Shown here: positions 23,927 through 35,393 of the stretch, piece by piece
How the letters are laid out: the number at the start of each line of letters is the position of its first letter
Position numbering within the stretch: position 1 is the first letter of the stretch
DNA from: Psilocybe azurescens
Lineage: Eukaryota; Basidiomycota; Agaricomycetes; Agaricales; Agrocybaceae
Reading direction: 5' to 3'
Length of the DNA: 64,000 nucleotides
Assembly: GCA_023853785.1 (NCBI GenBank)
Contig: JAJIRX010000908.1
Span: 1 to 64,000, forward strand
Translations under genes and position numbers: made by a program
The notes under the pieces: generated by a model
What the model was told of the DNA's origin: nothing
The model's input: only the letters and a program-made list of their open reading frames with translations
Database searches by the model: none

Positions 23927-26900
23927 ATGACTTCAGTATTCAAACCGCTTCTAGGTATGTTGTTAATCTCTTCAAGTTGTGTAAATCTGACAGGGCTCGC
24001 CACAATTATAGATCAGAGTGTAGGATATGGCGTTGTCATCGGTTCGAGACGCGTCTACTCTCTCAAGTTCTCTATTGACGATATAACGAACTCGACAGGG
24101 GTTGGGTTTTTCTTCGCATTCGTAATGCTTTGTCTCACCTTCCTGCAAACTCGTTTCACCGACACCTCACCGAGAGCTTCTGAAGAGTTTACAGTTAGTT
24201 CAAATGGTTTCTCATTACACTAACTTATTCGAAAACCCCCAGACGGCGTCTAGGAACGTAAAGGTAGCCACTACTGCACTCCGTGCTAGCCAAAATTGAT
24301 ATTCTTTGATAGCCCGGGTTGGTATGTTGTGGAATGTGGGTGTTTTACTTGTCCTTTCCAGGATCTGATTGCCGACAAATCGTAGAGTCAGTGCATGGAC
24401 TTGGAGCGCCACTCTGCTCCAGTCGAGCACTGCAGCATATACATTTGGAGTTAGTGGGCCATGGTACACCACTTTATCAGTATCGCTCTCCTCGATTAAT
24501 CTTGTGCAGGTGGTATGGCGTCGGAGGGACAATTCAACTCGCCATCTTCGGGATGGTTGCTGCGAAAGTCAAGATGAACGCCAACGGCGCTCACACATTT
24601 TTGGAGGTGAGCCCACTATTAAAGCCGTGCCCAAATTAACTCAGCCTCCAATGGTAGATCGTGAAAGTACGATTCGGAACCGGGCCTCACTTGTTGTTCA
24701 CTTTTATGCTTTCTTGTGCATCATGGTTGTGTGTGGATCCTTACTTTGTCTGTACTCGCAAGTTTGTGTAATGTTTGAAATACTGACCGGAATAGTGGGA
24801 GGAGCAGCTACGGTTAACGCGTTGACTGGGATGAATATCCGTAAGATACTAGTACTCTTGACATAGTTTGACTGATTCACTCATCTTTGAATCATGTTAG
24901 TTGCTGCCTGCTTTTTACTCCCTATCGGAATCGCCGTTTACGTAATTGTTGGGTATGATTTTCTTGCCTGAAAGATTGATAATGCAATGCCGAAGTTATA
25001 CTAGGGGACTTAGAGCTACGTTTGTTTGTGACTGGAGTCATACTCTCATTCTTTTCATTATCATTTACATCGTGAGCATCACCAATATTGTCTTTACTCT
25101 GCTCCTGACGAAGCCTTTTACGCAGTTCCTATTCAAGACATAGTAAATACTCCATGAAACTGTTTGGTTCAAGTCTGATACGTACTCCAAAGCGGAACTT
25201 CGCCAGCCACAGACGGAATGTCTGGGTTATATGACCTTCTAGTTGCAGCTGGTCGCGAGAATCCAGTCGTTGGGAACCAAGACGGAAGCTACCTTACTAT
25301 GAAGAGCAACCAGGGATTGGTCTTTGGGGCGGCGACGATTCTTAGCGGCTTTTCGGGGATTTTTTGCGATCAAGGATATTGGCAACGTGTGCGTTTTCTG
25401 TAGATGTTATCCTGAGTAACGCTGAAAATATGGCTTTCTATGATCAAGGCAATTGCAAGTCATCCCAAATCGACTACAAAAGCATACGTGAGTCATTCCG
25501 GATGGTTAAAAATACTCGCATTTCTGAATACCGCTCCACGGTTCTAGATGCTAGGAGGTCTTTCGTGGTACGAATCATCATTCTGAATTTATCTTTCCGA
25601 CGGACATCCATGGACTCTCTATAATGTTTCGTTCCAGGTTCGCGGTCCCATTTGCATTTGCCAGCTGTCTTGGCCTTGCTGCACGGGCGCTTCAGCACGA
25701 TGTAAACTCTCCATTTTTCTTTCTTGTTCAAGCAGACTCACGGACTTCCAAGCCTCGATTTCCAACCTTCCCAGATGCGTTGTCTGCATCTCAAGTTAGC
25801 GCTGGACTGGCTGCCCCGCGGCGGCGGCTGTGGTGATGGGAAAGGGCGGCGCTATTGCGGTTCTTCTTGTGGTCTTGTAAGTGATCCACACATTCGAACT
25901 ACTGCTACTTGGTAATCTCGCCATTCTTCATGACGATAATTTTATGACAATAGTATGGCGGTAACAAGCGCGTGTAGTGCTGAGGTGAGTTTCCGTACAA
26001 CTAAAATCTTACGACATATTCAAGATATGACTTTCCTTGATAGCTCATCGCAGTTTCAAGTCTTTTGTACGACTATTTCTTCTGTCGTTCTTCGCTTCAG
26101 TGACTTTCACTGATTTTGGAGACGATCATCAAGCTCCTATGAGTATGTGTTATCCTACGATCGATACCTCCAAGGACACACTCTAATTTTCACCTGAACA
26201 GCATCTACAAAGCATACCTCTTCCCGAAAGCAAGGGGTCCAGAGATAGTGCGTGTATCACATATGTTCATCTGCTTCTGGGCAGTGTGGATGGGCTGTTG
26301 GGCTACAATTGTGAGCCTCAAATTATCTGCTAAGGAAACAACTGATCAAGGACTTTATCGGACTTAGTTGCACAAGGCAAACATAGATCTAGGATGGGTG
26401 AGTGCCCCAAGCACTTCCAAAAGACTCCGGTACTTATTTTTGATCGACTCTTTCAATCGAACAGCTGTTCTATGTACAGTAAGTAGACAACTCCTTCAAA
26501 TTTTGTGTCAGAAATTGACGGATTATGTTCACAGGGGAGTTGTTCTGAGTCCAGCAGTAATACCAATTGCGTTGACAGTGACATGGAGAAAATTGACCAG
26601 AGCAGGAATCCTAGCAGGAGCTCTCACGGGGGCAACGTTCGGTATGTCCAGTTATTAATCTTTGATATAAAATTATTGTCATTTTTTGACATTCATCATC
26701 CTAAGGAATGCTGGCGTGGATGATTGGATGTTGGAAAATATATGGTAGGCGATAGTCGTCCACCTTTCAACAAATTTTCTGACCTCGACGATAAGGTGCT
26801 ATAAACATCCCTAATCTCGCCCAACCATATTCTGCTGTGTGTAGTGGTCTGACAGGACTGCTATTCTCTGGAATAATTACCGTCGGGGTCTCTTTAATGA

Positions 26901-27549
26901 GTTGAGTGATGACTCATAGTGAGAGCTATCTCGGCTGGCTATCTCATTCTTGGTACGATATCAGATCCCGCGGACTACGACTTCAAATCCACGCGTGCGA
27001 TTGCGAATCTCGATATTGATATTGAAGGTAGCCGTGAAGATTGCAACAGATTGGGAGATGTAGATCCGAATATTGTAGATGATAATGGCGAGAAGATCAT
27101 GAGCGGTACAAAAAAGCTCGCACCGTCCAAACAGAAACCCCGGTAAATGAAGGACAGGTGTCACAGCCAAGCTTATCTGCGTTGCAGCTTGCGTTCAAGA
27201 AAGCCGCCTGGTATAGCTTGACGTTAACGTCAATAGTTGCAGTCATAGGTACGGCCCACCATGCATTTAAACTTTGACCTGATCTCTTTCTCTAGTCCCA
27301 CTGCCTATGTTTTTTTCTCAGTATGTTTTCACCGAAAGATTCTTTGCATTTTGGATCTCTGTGAGCATGTACGTTTCTTGCATCATTTTTTATGATTACA
27401 GTCTCATGAAAAATGCAAATTGCAATACGACGAACAGAATTTGGGCACTTTTAAGCGGGACATTCTCAGTCTTGCTACCCGTGTGGGAGTCCAGACGGGA
27501 AATAGCACAAATACTAGTAGGGTGCTGGAGAGCGGTAGCAAGGAAGTGA
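23927..27549 (+). CDS. DUR3-type urea/polyamine transporter (SSS family)
   Basis: Sodium/proton:solute symporter-fold permease of the plasma membrane, known in fungi for active uptake of urea and polyamines. Landmarks in order: IIDQSVGYGVVIG, FLQTRFTDTSPRASEEFT, VSAWTWSATLLQSSTAAYTF (about 24390), MVAAKVKMNANGAHTFLE, LGGAATVNALTGMN, GLRATFVCDWSHT, NPVVGNQDGSYLTMKSNQG, ILSGFSGIFCDQGYWQR, FPDALSASQVSAGLAAP, AVTSACSAELIAVSSLL, GVVLSPAVIPIALTVTW and PADYDF. The last hydrophobic exon ends at 27549. More than 15 short introns. One-base losses at the T-run 24702-24705 and around 25813-25820; a further irregularity near 24385 could be a splice misreading. Otherwise complete. Confidence 0.85.
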
Positions 27550-28036
27550 TGATACCATCATTTTATGAAGATTATTTGAATGATTAGCGATTTCTGCCCT
27601 TCCATGGGTTACAACTTGTGAAATTGCGACTGTTTCTTTACTGAAGTAGGAAATCAGATCTTCGTACCACCCCTGCGTACCACCCCTGCCCGGGTCAATT
27701 GGACCAGTCGGAAGGCCGCCCATAAAAATGATGAAGGGAAGCCGGATGTTGCGGACTCCGAGCGCTCGTATTGGACTCAAAGCGGGATTACCATACTTCG
27801 CGGGCGCGCTCCTAGTACGAAGAAAAGTTCATGCAATGGAGAGCACAGTCCCACAATCAGAGCATCCCACTCACGGATGAACATCTGGAGACATCATCGA
27901 TTATTCCCCTTTCGTCGGCACAGACGGGTAACTTCTGTCCTTGCGCACTAAAAGATGGCTGAATACGCCATTTGAAGGCCCTCTATCTCTATCTACATGT
28001 CTCTAGAAATGGTCAAATTGAGAAATTATCAAAGCA
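27550..28036. other. gene-free convergent spacer
   Basis: Lies between the plus-strand transporter and the minus-strand monooxygenase remnant. It contains a short tandem copy GTACCACCCCTGC at about 27664-27690. Nothing else supported. Confidence 0.35.
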
Positions 28037-28955
28037 TCATCGCCTCAGCGTCCCCAGAGCGGTGCACAGTTCCGACATCGAATAAACCTTTCTACGTTTA
28101 CCCCGACTCAGGTGACGACTGTTATCTTCGTTCCTGATGTAATATGCCCAATCCGCTGCGGTATCCGGCTCTGTGCTTGAATAACCGCTTCCTAAGAAAG
28201 CAAACCGGTTCCCAGCATACTTGATTTCCCAGTCTTCAATATTGAGGGTCAGCAATGGCTTCTTGGTAGTGCATACTACTCCCCGGCCAGAGTGCAGTGA
28301 CCTTGCCCGTGATACTATTTGACTTGTACCATGAACTACATTCCTGTTGCCACACCTTGCCTTTCATAAAAACATCCTTGTGTTCGACGAAGTCTTCAAC
28401 GGCGTCGAATTTATGAGAGAAGCTGTAGATATTCTCCGTCTGCCAACGGTTAATCATCTTGCACGTGTAGTCTGCCTGTGCCTCTGTGTGACGAAGAAAG
28501 ATCAGAGAAAGTTCTTTTAATGTCTTGAATTAACTACCCACCTATCGAAACTAGAACTGGACTATTTCTAATGGGACTGTTCGGACCAACGAACATGAGA
28601 TAGTTTGGAAACCCATGTGCCGCCAATCCGAGGTACTATTTGGACTCTTCATCCCAATCATCTCGAAGATCTATTTCACCTGAGCCAATAATGAGGAAGT
28701 GGGGGACATACGAAGTGTCGAAGCCCGTTGCGCAAATTAAGACATCGACGGGGTGTTCTTTTCCATCCTCAGAGACGCATCCCTTCCCTGTGTTTTCCTT
28801 CATAGTTCCATAAACAATGTCGACCTTATCTGATACGAGTGTCTCCAGGTAGCTGATACCGGGTGTTATCCCCGGACAACCAACAGGCCAGCTCGGAATG
28901 ACCAGTTTCTCGAGACCCTCATTGGGGGTTTTTCCTTCATCATAACCGTCGCGTT
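28037..28955 (-). pseudogene. Baeyer-Villiger-type monooxygenase, 5'-truncated
   Basis: Only the C-terminal half of a flavin monooxygenase remains. Blocks in order from 28955: GLEKLVIPSWPVGCPGITPG (family form has GCRR, here GCPG), YLETLVSDKV, GKEHPVDVLICATGFDTSY, YLGLAAHGFPNYLMFVGPN, DAVEDFVEHKDVFMKGKVW, CSSWYKSN, TALWPGSSMHYQEA, EDWEIKYAGNRFAFLGSGYS and ADWAYYIR. The N-terminal FAD-binding GxGxxG and the BVMO fingerprint are absent; upstream DNA is unrelated (Pro/Tyr/Gly-rich ORF). An in-frame stop (about 28636, after DEESK) and a frame break near 28236-28255 add to the decay. I therefore call this a pseudogene, unlike the genes that show only homopolymer slips. Confidence 0.8.
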
Positions 28956-29287
28956 AAACATGGCCTTTTGGGAGCAGGAGGATAAACAGTAGAGGGTAGA
29001 TAGACAGGATAAGCGCCGGGTTGGGGGTAACCACCATTGGCTGAGGCGTAGCCGTTGGGAAGATAGCCATTAGGAGGATAGCTATTACGAGGATAGCGTC
29101 TACAACTTGCACAAACACCGGCGATATTTCCAGGATATCCGTTGGGCTGGACCCTAGGCGGAGGGTAGGTGCTCGTCGAAATTGGAACTCGAAGTCTAGA
29201 CGGCACCAATGCCCTCTTGACATTAGACTGAAGTCTCCCTCGAGTGCATAGTATGCTAGAAGTGATATTAGCCCAATCGATGCGCAT
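28940..29287 (-). other. Pro/Tyr/Gly/Asn-rich ORF of unknown status
   Basis: An open frame with repeats of the type YPPNGYLPNGY runs into the 5' edge of the monooxygenase remnant. It could be the low-complexity tail of a small gene whose upstream exons lie at 29300-29600, or chance. No recognised domain. Confidence 0.25.
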
Positions 29288-32205
29288 ATCACTTCACAGA
29301 CAAAAGGGAACGCACTCTGGCATTTCCAGTCTAATCAGAGAGCTGTTCGTCAGTTGTATAGTATAGACTGCCGAAAGAATCTTACCCTGTGACTGGATCG
29401 ATTGGAATGCTAGTGGGGGCGATAATATTCCTGTTAAGAAATGTAGTTTGTGTTTGATGAGATAGAGTTTAGGATTGTCCTGGGAATAGACTTAGTACTT
29501 TGTTGTATTCGCTAGGCCTTCGTTTAATGGCATTACGGACGATAGACTGGGCAAGAGTGAAGATTCCGAGGGCCCAGCTGTTGGTCATGTGTTAAGGGGC
29601 TTGAAGGAAACGAGAAGCTTTCCTGCCCCTTTATATATAACAACAGACTGTCTACAAAATTGACTCACTACACATCAAAAGAAGCCACCGTCCCTTAGTA
29701 TCTGTATCCGATCGTATCCACTTGGTAAGTACCTTGTTCATCTATCTCCATCACGAAATAACACAGTTGAGCACTTGATAAGAGACGGATGCATGGTCGA
29801 CAGACAATTTCATATACCCAAGAAGCGTAAGTCTCTCGTGTAACGTCCCCACAATCCCCACGTGCCGTATACCGTCTGAAATTGCTCCCGCTCAAGAGGA
29901 GCAGTGCAACCATATACGGTTAGGACTCAGTAACAAGATACGATAGGCGAGAAGTCAGCAGACTTGCAAGTGGGGTATGTAGAAATTCCCATGAGCCGAA
30001 TGCCGCAATCAAGAATGGGAACGGTGTTCCTTTCATATTTCATTTGAGTTTATTTTTCAAAGTCTTCCAACCTGTGTGGCAAGCACATCTGACGCGAGAT
30101 TCTTGCGAAAAATAGCTTATTGTATTGATGGTTGTACGTAGTATGTACAGTGGCCGCTAAAGATGGGTCAAGTCTGTGATAGTCTGAAGATAAGTGTCTC
30201 TGAAGAAAGACTGTGGATGAAGAACTCCCAAAAGCCCCCTAAGAGGTATGTATTGAGTCTGGATGCATATTGCCGCCGCAGGCGGGAACGCTTTGTGCCC
30301 AGTCTGGATATAAACGTCCAATTTTTTGGCCAATGTCTGTTCAGAATTGAAGTCCGAATATCACCGCTCTCGTTGCTGAAGGCATGTATGAAAGTCCGGA
30401 TATGGGATAGGTCCCGGATGGTTGCTGATGGAGCTGGTGGGCATACCTACAAAGTCTGTTTAGGCAATTAGTTAGTACTCCCATTAGAAGTAGGTACTTC
30501 ACAAATTGAGACGCTAGTTGGTTTTTGGGAAATGAGAATCCAGCCCTTCATTCTGTGATTTCTCGCGTCTATCTAAATCCCTTCGCTCGGACACATCTTA
30601 TAGCATCTTACCAAATAGCCGGGAATCTAGCGCAGTAAGTACCTGACTTCTATGTTAAACGTTATCATTTTGGTGATTGATTGCTGACTTTGACTCCTAT
30701 TTATTAACAAGACGTAAACAAGCATTTTCTAAATACCTATTCCTCCAGAATATGGAACAGCCGTGTCACTGCCAATACCCTGCTCCTTCCCTCTCAAAGA
30801 CAGAATTTCAGTGGAGCTGGCTTCAGTTTGTTTCCGTCATGTTCACAAAAGGTACGTTCATTTTTTTTTAAATGTGGTTTCTTTGGCTTAATTCAAGACT
30901 CATTGATAATTGTCCAATACCCATAGTTCTTTCTGTTTACTCCAAATCTGGTGGGAAGAATGGAAAACATGGGCAAGTAAATGGTGTGTCTACTATAACA
31001 GCCGCCCCCTACATTTCCTGCCAGATCTTCGAGCATCAGCACGGTCTTTCTTTTACCGACATGCCCACACCGCGGGCAAATCTTAGAACGTATGATTTTC
31101 ATAGCCTTAAAGGTTATGGTGACGCTATGATAAGTTGATAACTGGGTCGATGGCCGGGTGTATGGCTTAGTAATCGATAGGATGAGTAAAAAATGGCACA
31201 TTCTCACTTTGGCATTCTTTGTTCAATATGTCATGTGTCTGTACATGCAACATTCCAGTAGATGATATCTCCTGGGCTAGAATTGCACTAATATCTTGCA
31301 GAAGAATATATGAGTGAATCTACTGTATATCTTGAGTATTTTCACAAAGTTTGAAATTTTGACATTGGGCTTCCGGGCGAAAACATATCTCCTAGGGGTT
31401 CTCAGGGGTCGTGTGAAGTAGCCACCCAACGTAGTTGGCTATGGTTTGTATCGAGCTCATATACAGCAAAAGACACGGGGTAGATCTATTCCGAGAATGG
31501 GTCTGCGGTTGGCCACAGTGTGCATTTAAATGTATTACATATGCTCCAGCCACCATGGTCCCATAAACTCAGGCTAAACTCCAACGCTGACCGCCTTGCT
31601 GTCTTACTCCTTTGCTTACTTCTCGCGCGCGACTGAGATCACGCGGTAACTCCCGATTATCACCTGACTCAGCCGACACAATTCATCCTCAACTTCAAAT
31701 TTATTCCTTGTCTTTTACATAACACATCGAACGAAGGGATGTAAATAAATTGAATTCTTAATTTAATCAGTCTCTTACCACTCCTTCAGGCTTTCCTAAG
31801 CACTATCAACCCCAATGAGACTTGCTGACCTTAAGCTTAGCGAGGGCGTCTAAAATTAGAACAGACATCAAAGCTCCCTCTCTAAAAATAATATTTTACA
31901 AAACAGTATCGCTTGGAGGCGTAAGTAGGGTTTACAAAATAAAGGCTAAATTGTATTAAAAATGGGTATCATATATGCGGCTTGATGTACAGAAATTACA
32001 GAAACAACCAGAGTGGGATAGTGAGCTGTTCGTGGATTGTAGAGTAGCGAATCATAACCATGACCGAGTGTGTGTTATCTCGAGGAAAGACAGATCAAGA
32101 GAATAGACAGAAGAAAAATAAATGTGGATATTCCATAGATAAAATGATCACTTAGGCGGCAGTGCTCCAGGAACAAATTCGGCATCTTCGACGAATCGTC
32201 CTTTA
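29288..32205. other. 2.9-kb stretch with no supported gene
   Basis: ORFs at 29695-29913 (minus), 30163-30471, 30677-31138 (plus) and 30893-31207 (minus) lack domains, splice logic and codon bias. The strongest candidate is 29695-29913 minus (72 codons), but it has no start context or relatives I know. An AT-rich stretch surrounds 31700-32150. Confidence 0.4.
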
Positions 32206-33071
32206 TCACCCCCTCGCAGGTGGCGGTAAAGGTTCAGACACGGTCTTGTTCTTCTTCGACCGCGATCCAAACAGGCTAAACCCCGATGATCCCGACCGCG
32301 ATGTTGAAGGAATTTCTGTCGTCATTGGCCCCGACGAAGGCCCAGCAAGAACCTCATCCGGCAACGAACTCTTCATCTCGTCTCCAGACATCCCTGCACC
32401 CGGTTTAACCTGCTCCACGTCCTGGGGGCTAATCCCAGCAGCTGGCGCCGTAGCCTTTTTCCCACCCGTCAACGCTCCAAACCACCCCTTCTTCGCCTCC
32501 TCCGGCTCTGGTACACCCCCATCTTGATAAACTCCTCCCCCTAATCCGCAAGAACTCTTCGACCAGGGCCACATTCCGCGAGTTCGCCTTGAACATCCCA
32601 ACAAATACGTCACCGGCAACAGGGACGAAGCCTACCCCTGCGCTCACGGCGTTGTTCATCATCATCCGGCGGAGGAGCCAATTTGGGAGTTCGAGCTTTC
32701 GCGCAGGTTTGATGATGAGAAGATAGTTGAGGCTGATATCGGCTACGTCGCCGACAATGGGAATCATCCCGATGATGAACGTCCATCCGAATCGAAGACC
32801 GCAAAAGGAGAATCCTTTGTCAAGGTAGTGCGCGCGGGACATGAGGGTTTTCAGGATCCGAGCATCGCGTTTCGAAAGACCTGGTGGGAGGGGACGCTAT
32901 CATGGCATTGTGACGTTGTAAATATCAGAGATGGAAAGAATTACACACCTTCCGGCGCTTCTGTTTTCCTCTGTCATTGGTGTAGAACTCGTAAAGCGGA
33001 TCCTGAGGAGCATACTGCTCGAGATGCTTTGCAAAAAGCTCTTTGCCGGCTTTGTTGAGTAGTGTGGTCAT
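32206..33071 (-). CDS. DUF4112-domain membrane protein
   Basis: Starts at 33071 (MTTLLNKAGKELFAKHLEQY, then YEFYTNDRGKQKRRK), with one intron, followed by LSKRDARILKTLMSRAHYLD. The DUF4112 core carries GWTFIIGMIPIVGDVADISL and AVSAGVGFVPVAGDVFVGMF, two hydrophobic hairpins each with the conserved Gly-Asp, then KANSRNVALVEEFLRIRG. The low-complexity tail (KKGWFGALTGGKK, ending SEPLPPPARG at 32206) follows in frame only after two one-base restorations near 32537-32541 and 32519-32525; a third irregularity is at the intron junction. Function of the family is unknown. Confidence 0.75.
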
Positions 33072-33437
33072 AATAAAGGATATGAAAGAGTGGTGAAGTG
33101 AACCAGGAAGAGATCATTATAGTGGGTGTAGTGGGGTAAAGTCGTCACTGCGGTGGTTCTAGCCTGCAGGAGGGGCGGTGCACAGTGATGTCATAATCAT
33201 AAATGAATGATTTGTCACCTGATAGATCGGGGGCATACTGAAGAAATTCTCACACCTCAATTTTCGACTTGGATTTTTTTGGTGATTTTAACGCTTTATT
33301 AATATTTCAGATGGTTTCATTTCAGTCGCAATACTACGATTACTGAAGTCGAAGGGCAACTTTGGCGGCAGCACGCATATCTACATATGACATAACAAAT
33401 CCGCTCAGAAAGTTTCCTCCTTCGTATCATCCTTGAT
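33072..33437. other. spacer, no gene
   Basis: 366 bp between two minus-strand genes. It serves as 5' flank of the DUF4112 gene and 3' flank of the secreted protein gene. AT-rich, nothing specific. Confidence 0.3.
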
Positions 33438-33934
33438 TTAGTTGTGGAAGCACTGGAAGGAAGATATGGCGTCGTTGATGCCAGAGGGCAAGCTTGAGAA
33501 TCCAGGAGCGACGGCGGTGTATGTCAATCCTTGGCAGTTATTATCGCTTAAGAGTATACGATCATCAGTAAAACACCTAACAGATAGGTTGAAGTGCTAC
33601 TAACGTATAGGTAATGCAGATGAATCCCGAATCAGGTCCAAAGCTTGAGATCGTGTCCTGGAACGGGGACACGAAGTTGATACACTGGTCCACGTTGAAA
33701 GCGACATTTGCACAGACTCCAGTGAAATTGTTATCGGTGCAGACAAAGAGGTGGCCATCAACTTGCGCGGAATCTGGTGAGCTGACGCTCTGACGAAGAA
33801 GTTATTGACTCGACAATTTGGTAAACCAGCCAGAAACTACTCACAGCTGCGACGTCTACTGCGGGAGCAGCACTGACTGCGACCATGGAAGCTGCAGCGG
33901 TAGCAAGAGCACCAAATGCGAACTTGAAGAACAT
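33438..33934 (-). CDS. small secreted beta/gamma-crystallin-like protein
   Basis: Three exons, start 33934, stop 33438. The signal peptide MFFKFAFGALATAAASMVAV is followed by SAAP and cleavage-like residues. The mature protein has the pattern LFVCTDNNFTGVCANVAFNV, QCINF, DTISSFGPDSGFICITY, NCQGLTY and SSLPSGINDAISSFQCF. This two-half arrangement of Cys and Gly-Asp-like loops fits the crystallin-like small secreted proteins common in agaricomycetes. Six cysteines could form disulfides. The frame is intact throughout. Extracellular role unknown. Confidence 0.75.
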
Positions 33935-35393
33935 TGTAGATGTAGTGTTGTTGGTTTATGAGGCAGGAACAAGTGTGTTGCTCTGATGAAATACTTTTCT
34001 TCCCCCTTCCTTTTATAAGTTCCAGATGTACATAATATCAATGATAAATTTTTTGTGTATGCAATGCCGTTACCACATTCATCAATTCCATTGGGATTGG
34101 TTGTATAGTAATCCTAGAGAAAAGCTGACCTATTGCTGACGAATATTCGAAGCGATCTGATATAAGCGCTCAAAGACGACCGTAAGACTCCGCAAAGCTG
34201 CTACTAAAAATAGAACTGTTCACCTGAGGCGATTCCTCATACCGAAGAAGTGAGACAATAAACCTTTCAACATATTAATTACATGGCCGCTAATGACTCT
34301 GTGGATTGAGTGCCATTCCCTTCAGAATATACGAAGAAGCATTTGAAACTTGCGATTGCAGATTAATAGTAATCCCCGACAATTGCGGATGCACACCATG
34401 CTCTACATTCTTTTATTTATGGACTAGGTGGTGTGACCTTCTTCCATGTTCACTGTTTTACTACCTCAAGACGGCGAAGGACGGTCATGCCGGTCTTGAG
34501 CGCTTTAATTAGACTCGAATCCTTACATTGCTCATCAATCCAGAGTCCAAAGCGTATTCCAGACCTCCAAATGCTTTGAAAAATCGAGTTTATTACCTCA
34601 GCGGTCTTTGTAGGACAGAGCACGGACCATTTAGGTAGCTTACTCTTCATTGCCGATGGCCGATATCATTACAATTTACAGCTTTCAGAGTGCCTCTGTT
34701 GATATACCCAGGTTAAATACTGAAACAGAGCTACCGGGGCTGCGTTATTGGCGATATCATGAGATTGCCCAAGTTAAATTTCTTACGAAGACCTGGATTC
34801 AGTCGTTCCAATTAAGCGTTGTATTTTATACCCCTGTAATTGCCTTTCCTAAACCTTCCATGGTCTAATCATCGGTTCATCCTTCGTCCATAGGCACATC
34901 GGAGTTGCACATTCACCGAAATTGATAGACAGTTGCATAATACTCTGGGCACTTCTCTAACCACGAGGCATACGCCGCTGCCACTGGGCTCAGCTCTATG
35001 AACGCTCGAAATAGCGTGTGTATATCCATGGTCGATATTTCTGCCCTCCCGTGAGACACTATGCATCAATAAAGATGAAGGTTCTCTTGAAGTCTCGCCG
35101 CGACGAGCGCAAATGAGCTTCAGAATGCTTCGACAATAGTAATTTTGACAACTGGGATGATTCACAACACGAACATATGACCATTGACTCGGGGGTCGCT
35201 TTCCAAAGACAAACTGAGTAGTGTATTTACTTTCTATAAAGTCTCTTTCAGAGGAGCAAAAGTTTTACCAGTCGAGCACTGAGTTACTCACTAAATCGAA
35301 CTGTGAGTACAGCGTCTTTCAATCTTCAGAAAGTAAGCACTTATCTCTCCGCTATTGGCTCTGCATTGATTCACTCAATAAGGTGTAGACATC
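33935..35393. other. gene-free spacer
   Basis: Short ORFs at 34306-34512, 34450-34650 (minus), 34650-34868 and 34869-35165 (minus) have no support. The segment holds the divergent 5' flanks of the secreted protein gene and the tyrosinase. Confidence 0.35.
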
